27,196 nt of DNA from JADYYB01 sp964402985 (GTDB lineage Bacteria > Pseudomonadota > Alphaproteobacteria > Rhizobiales > Kaistiaceae): NCBI GenBank assembly GCA_964402985.1, contig CAYOET010000222.1:1-27196 (forward strand), written 5' to 3'. The notes beneath the pieces were generated by a model. That model saw nothing but the letters and a program-made list of their open reading frames with translations, searched no databases and was not told the DNA's origin. Each line of letters starts with the position of its first letter. Position 1 is the stretch's first letter. Shown here in pieces: positions 24,403 to 27,196 of the stretch. The position numbers were made by a program, and so were the translations under genes.

Positions 24403-24777
24403 CTAGGCTGGGCTGGCGACCGGGATGATAACCGTTGCGAGCGCTCCGCCATGGGTCGCATTGTAGCTCGCGACGAGGACTGGGTTGCTGGAACCCTGGA
24501 GCGCGGCCGCGATGAGCGGAGCGAGGCCGGGATTGGCGAGCGCCGTCTGGGCGAGGAGCGCCCCGAAAGCAGCCTGGCTTTGCGGGGGGTAGAGGGTGAC
24601 CGCCGCGATGGCCTGGGCGAGGGCCGCCTGGCAGGCCTCGAGGCTGATCGCGCAGGCCGCTACGACCTGCGCGTGGAGCTGTTCATGGGGAAGCGCCTGG
24701 GCGCTGGCCGGGGAGACCAGCGCCGTACCGCCGAGAAGAGTCGCGCCAAGCGCGAGAACGAGCCGCATCGAGGACAT
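24403..24777 (-). CDS. Secreted alanine-rich hypothetical protein
   Basis: The product is 124 residues from ATG 24777 (MSSMRLVLAL), which has an AAGGA site upstream; 33 further codons upstream are unsupported. A signal peptide covers about residues 1-26 (cleavage near SPASAQA). The mature chain is helical and Ala/Leu/Gln-rich (EQLHAQVVAACAISLEACQAALAQAIAAV, then GALLAQTALANPGLAPLIAAAL). It has two closely spaced cysteines in VVAACAISLEACQ. No family is recognised. It is a single gene with its own terminator. Confidence 0.75.
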   Translation of the reverse strand: MSSMRLVLALGATLLGGTALVSPASAQALPHEQLHAQVVAACAISLEACQAALAQAIAAVTLYPPQSQAAFGALLAQTALANPGLAPLIAAALQGSSNPVLVASYNATHGGALATVIIPVASPA

Positions 24778-24977
24778 TGGTCTTCCTTCCAAAATCAAGA
24801 ACGAATCTTGCGACCACACCGTCTGGTTGTCAATGACGGAGGGGAGTTTACAAGAGGTTACAGTGGGTTCCGGCATTTGAGCCCTTGCGCGGCGCCCCTC
24901 CGCCGAGAGATTGGGCGCGCGTGGTTGAAAGGGGATTGCCTGATTCGCCCTGGGAATAGAAGCCGGAGAGAGAGGGC

Positions 24978-26498
24978 GTGAGCTGGGCCCGCGGCTTCAG
25001 CGCCGCCTCCCGCTTTGGTCTCTACGCCCTTCTCGTCTGGGCGCCCATTCCTCTGGGCAGCAATCGGCCGCTGTTCTGGGCGATCAACGGCATCGCGGCG
25101 TCGCTGGTCCTGCTCTGTTTCGTGATCGGGGAGGGGACGCGGACGCCACGCCTGTCGGTCGACTGGCGCGGGCTGGGGCTTCTCGCGGCGGGCCTCGGGG
25201 CGCTCGCGCTGTGGATGTTCGTCCAATCGACTCGCTGGACGCCTGAGTTCCTTCACCATCCGGCATGGACGGACTTCGCCGTCGATCCTGCCGCCCCGCC
25301 GCGCGGCGCGATCAGCGCCAACCCCTCGTCCGGCTACGCCTCGATCGCCGCGTTCCTGCCCTTCGCCTTCCTCGCCGTGTTCGCGGCGAGGATCGCGTTC
25401 GACGCGAGCCGCGCCCGGTTCGTCCTCCGCGTCATTGTCCTTTCGGCGCTGGTCCTCGCCATTTACGGCCTCGTCGCCCAAAACCTCGAGCTGCCGCAGG
25501 TTCTCCTTCTCGAGGACACCGGCGGGTCGGAGGCGTTGACCTCCTTCTTCGTCAACCGCAACAGTGCGGCGACCTACCTCGCCATCGGCCTCGTCGCGAC
25601 CTTCGCGCTGATCGGCGAGAAATACGAGAAGCTGGGCTCGACGGCGGCCCGCATCGGCCTTGGCCGCGGCCTCGTCGAGCTGCCGCGCCTGGCCGGCTTC
25701 GATCTCCTCGCCGCCTTCGTCCTCACCACCGCCCTGACCAACACCGCCTCGCGCGCCGGCATCTTCTCGGCCGGCGCCGGGATGTTGACCGTCGCGATGA
25801 TGGCGCGGCTTCACGGCTCCGGGCGACTCTCGCAGGGCCCGCGGCGACGCGGGGCAGCGGTCTCGGCGGTCCTCGCCACGCTCGCGCTGTTCCTCACGGT
25901 CTTCGCCCTCGCCGGCGGCCTTTTCTTCCAGCGCCTCGAGGCGACCCCGCTCGACCTTGCCACCCGCCTCGCGCTCTACCGCGACACCATCGGGATGATC
26001 CTCTCCCGTCCTTTCCTCGGCCACGGAGCGGGAACGTTCGCCGACGTCTTTCCTCTCTTTCACAGCGATGCCGTGTCGAGCGGAGTGGTCTGGAACCGCG
26101 CCCACAACGTCTACCTCCAGGCGGCGGCAGAGCTCGGCTTGCCGGCCTTCCTCCTCCTCGTCGCGTTCATCCTGTGGTGGATCGCGCGCATCTTCGGACC
26201 CGTTCAGGCGCGCAGCCGGCCTGCGCCCGCCGCGATCGCCGCAATCGGCGCTTCGGTTGTCGTCGCGGTCCATTCGCTGTTCGATTTCAGCCTGCAGATC
26301 CAGGCGGTGGCTCTCATCATGCTGGTCGTCGCCGGCGCCGGCTTCGGCGAGGCGCGCCGGCTCGCGGCGCCGGCCGAGGACGCGCGCTCCGGCCGGCGCT
26401 CGATCCCCGGGCGGGGCGAGTTCGAGGTGCGCGACATCGAGGTCCCGATCGAACTGGCGACCGATGCGCCTGCGGATAACCGTTCCAACTTTCCGTGA
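24978..26498 (+). CDS. O-antigen ligase / polymerase family membrane protein
   Basis: This 506-residue polytopic inner-membrane protein has about 10-12 hydrophobic segments. The GTG start at 24978 is preceded by GGAGAGAGAGGG. The Wzy_C/O-antigen ligase (RfaL) domain is marked by SFFVNRNSAATYLAIGL, the periplasmic loop GHGAGTFADVFPLF near residues 348-361, and WNRAHNVYLQAAAELGLPAFLLL near 372-394, where the Arg/His-Asn pair is typical of the family. It would transfer or polymerise oligosaccharide from a lipid carrier at the periplasmic face. The Wzz/ExoP-type gene 220 bases downstream supports a role in exopolysaccharide or O-antigen synthesis. Ligase and polymerase members cannot be told apart by sequence reading alone. 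Confidence 0.9.
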   Translation: MSWARGFSAASRFGLYALLVWAPIPLGSNRPLFWAINGIAASLVLLCFVIGEGTRTPRLSVDWRGLGLLAAGLGALALWMFVQSTRWTPEFLHHPAWTDFAVDPAAPPRGAISANPSSGYASIAAFLPFAFLAVFAARIAFDASRARFVLRVIVLSALVLAIYGLVAQNLELPQVLLLEDTGGSEALTSFFVNRNSAATYLAIGLVATFALIGEKYEKLGSTAARIGLGRGLVELPRLAGFDLLAAFVLTTALTNTASRAGIFSAGAGMLTVAMMARLHGSGRLSQGPRRRGAAVSAVLATLALFLTVFALAGGLFFQRLEATPLDLATRLALYRDTIGMILSRPFLGHGAGTFADVFPLFHSDAVSSGVVWNRAHNVYLQAAAELGLPAFLLLVAFILWWIARIFGPVQARSRPAPAAIAAIGASVVVAVHSLFDFSLQIQAVALIMLVVAGAGFGEARRLAAPAEDARSGRRSIPGRGEFEVRDIEVPIELATDAPADNRSNFP

Positions 26499-26577
26499 AT
26501 CGTTCGTCTTCCATTGACACGAAGGGGTTCACCGTCGAGCCTGCGATGCGACTTCAAGTTGAAGCTCGGGCGCTGCC

Positions 26578-26617
26578 GGCCCGCGGACACCACTGGTCTG
26601 GACGGGCCTTTCTTTTT
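26578..26617 (+). terminator. Probable intrinsic terminator after the ligase gene
   Basis: GGCCCG (26578-26583) pairs with CGGGCC (26603-26608) around a 19-base loop that itself holds an ACC-ACT-GGT mini-hairpin. TTTCTTTTT follows directly. A 13-bp palindrome, CTTCAAGTTGAAG, lies just upstream at 26552-26564. If active, it would separate the ligase gene from the Wzz gene. Confidence 0.55.
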
Positions 26618-26718
26618 CGGCCGTGACTGCTAGACGGGCGTCACGCCGAGGGAATCGAAGACAGGATGCGGGCAAGTAATTCGGGTTCGGCGTTGGGCCG
26701 GTCGGGGAGCCGCTAATC

Positions 26719-27196
26719 GTGGCTGGCGCCGCCCGCCCTGAACTCCGCGCCGTGCCGCCGCAGCGGCCGGAGAGCCATGCCCTCCAGTCGGGCGATTCGT
26801 TTGGCCGTGAGATCGACCTTCGCGCCATCCTCGGCGTGATCCGCCGCCAGATCTGGACGCTGGTCGGTACCGTCGTCCTCGTCGTCGGTCTCGCGCTCCT
26901 CATCGTCACCCAGCTCGACCGCCGCTACACCGCCGAGGCGCGGATGGTGATCGACTCGCGCGACGCTCAGCTCCTCGGCGTCGAGACCGGGCTGACCGAA
27001 GGGTTCGGCGTCAACACGCTCGTCGACACCGAGGTGGAGATCGCGCGCTCCTCCAAGGTGCTGATCCGTGTTGTCGAGGACCTTGGCCTCGTCAGGACCC
27101 TTGACCCCGCTCCGCAACTCTCTCTCTGGGACCGCATCCGCTCGGCCTTCGGGCAGGGCCCCGCCCCAGTTGAAACCACGCCGCGCGCCTGGGAGG
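26719..27196 (+). CDS. Wzz/ExoP-type chain length determinant protein, 5' part (cut by window end)
   Basis: An open frame starts at GTG 26719, with GGGGAG nine bases upstream, and runs off the window edge, giving at least 159 residues. The N-terminus reads EIDLRAILGVIRRQIWTLVGTVVLVVGLALL, with the first membrane helix at about residues 46-64. It continues LDRRYTAEARMVIDSRDAQLL and NTLVDTEVEIARSSKVLIRVVEDLGL. This is the standard beginning of a polysaccharide co-polymerase: cytoplasmic tail, helix, then a periplasmic domain with the conserved Tyr-x-Ala and the Glu-x-Glu-Ile segment. It may extend into a C-terminal tyrosine autokinase (BY-kinase), as in ExoP, but that part is outside the window. 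Confidence 0.88.
   Translation, partial: MAGAARPELRAVPPQRPESHALQSGDSFGREIDLRAILGVIRRQIWTLVGTVVLVVGLALLIVTQLDRRYTAEARMVIDSRDAQLLGVETGLTEGFGVNTLVDTEVEIARSSKVLIRVVEDLGLVRTLDPAPQLSLWDRIRSAFGQGPAPVETTPRAWE

Noticed and set aside
24858..26273. A 471-codon minus-strand open frame opposite the O-antigen-ligase gene
   Set aside because: It is extremely Arg/Glu/Asp-rich and antisense to a membrane protein with family motifs.

Overview
The window is high-GC DNA from an alphaproteobacterium, probably a Hyphomicrobiales-like lineage. This rests on family content (DUF2336, a DUF2293-like protein, an HWE histidine kinase), on two promoter-like sites fitting the alphaproteobacterial general-stress sigma factor EcfG (GGAAC-N16-CGTT), and on strongly GC-biased third codon positions. 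No rRNA, tRNA, IS element, prophage or CRISPR array was seen. The genus cannot be fixed from this sequence alone.

Layout, left half. Positions 1-287 hold palindromic and directly repeated intergenic elements. Then come a secreted beta-propeller-like protein (-), a DUF2336 protein (+), a small hypothetical and NAD kinase (-), cutA (+), a two-helix membrane protein (-), and a one-carbon pair purU-folD (+, overlapping) closed by a perfect hairpin terminator. Next are two tandem paralogous secreted proteins (-) with acidic or Asp/Gly-rich N-termini, a glycine-rich or collagen-like hinge and a shared C-terminal domain. A TPP riboswitch follows, upstream of a solitary thiamine-binding protein gene (thiB) with no transporter partners beside it. 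A 156-bp imperfect palindrome separates it from a convergent 942-residue secreted protein. That protein is made of nine double beta/gamma-crystallin units joined by proline linkers, with 18 potential Ca2+ motifs.

Layout, right half. A coupled pair of small proteins (-) is divergent from a diacylglycerol/lipid kinase (+) that has an EcfG-like promoter. A same-strand run (-) reads marR, MFS, 43-aa membrane peptide, Bcr/CflA MFS, 3-hydroxyisobutyrate-dehydrogenase-family enzyme, ABC exporter; it looks like a MarR-controlled efflux or detoxification cluster. Then come a FecR-like membrane protein and a CsbD stress protein with an EcfG-like promoter (+), an orphan PAS-PAS HWE kinase (-), two small hypotheticals (-), and the beginning of a polysaccharide locus: an O-antigen-ligase-family protein and a Wzz/ExoP-type chain-length protein cut by the window edge.

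The most unusual items are the nine-unit crystallin protein, the paralogous hinge proteins with the uncharacterised QCL...LC...VAAR domain, and the riboswitch-controlled orphan thiB. The two EcfG-type sites suggest that a lipid kinase and CsbD belong to the general stress response.
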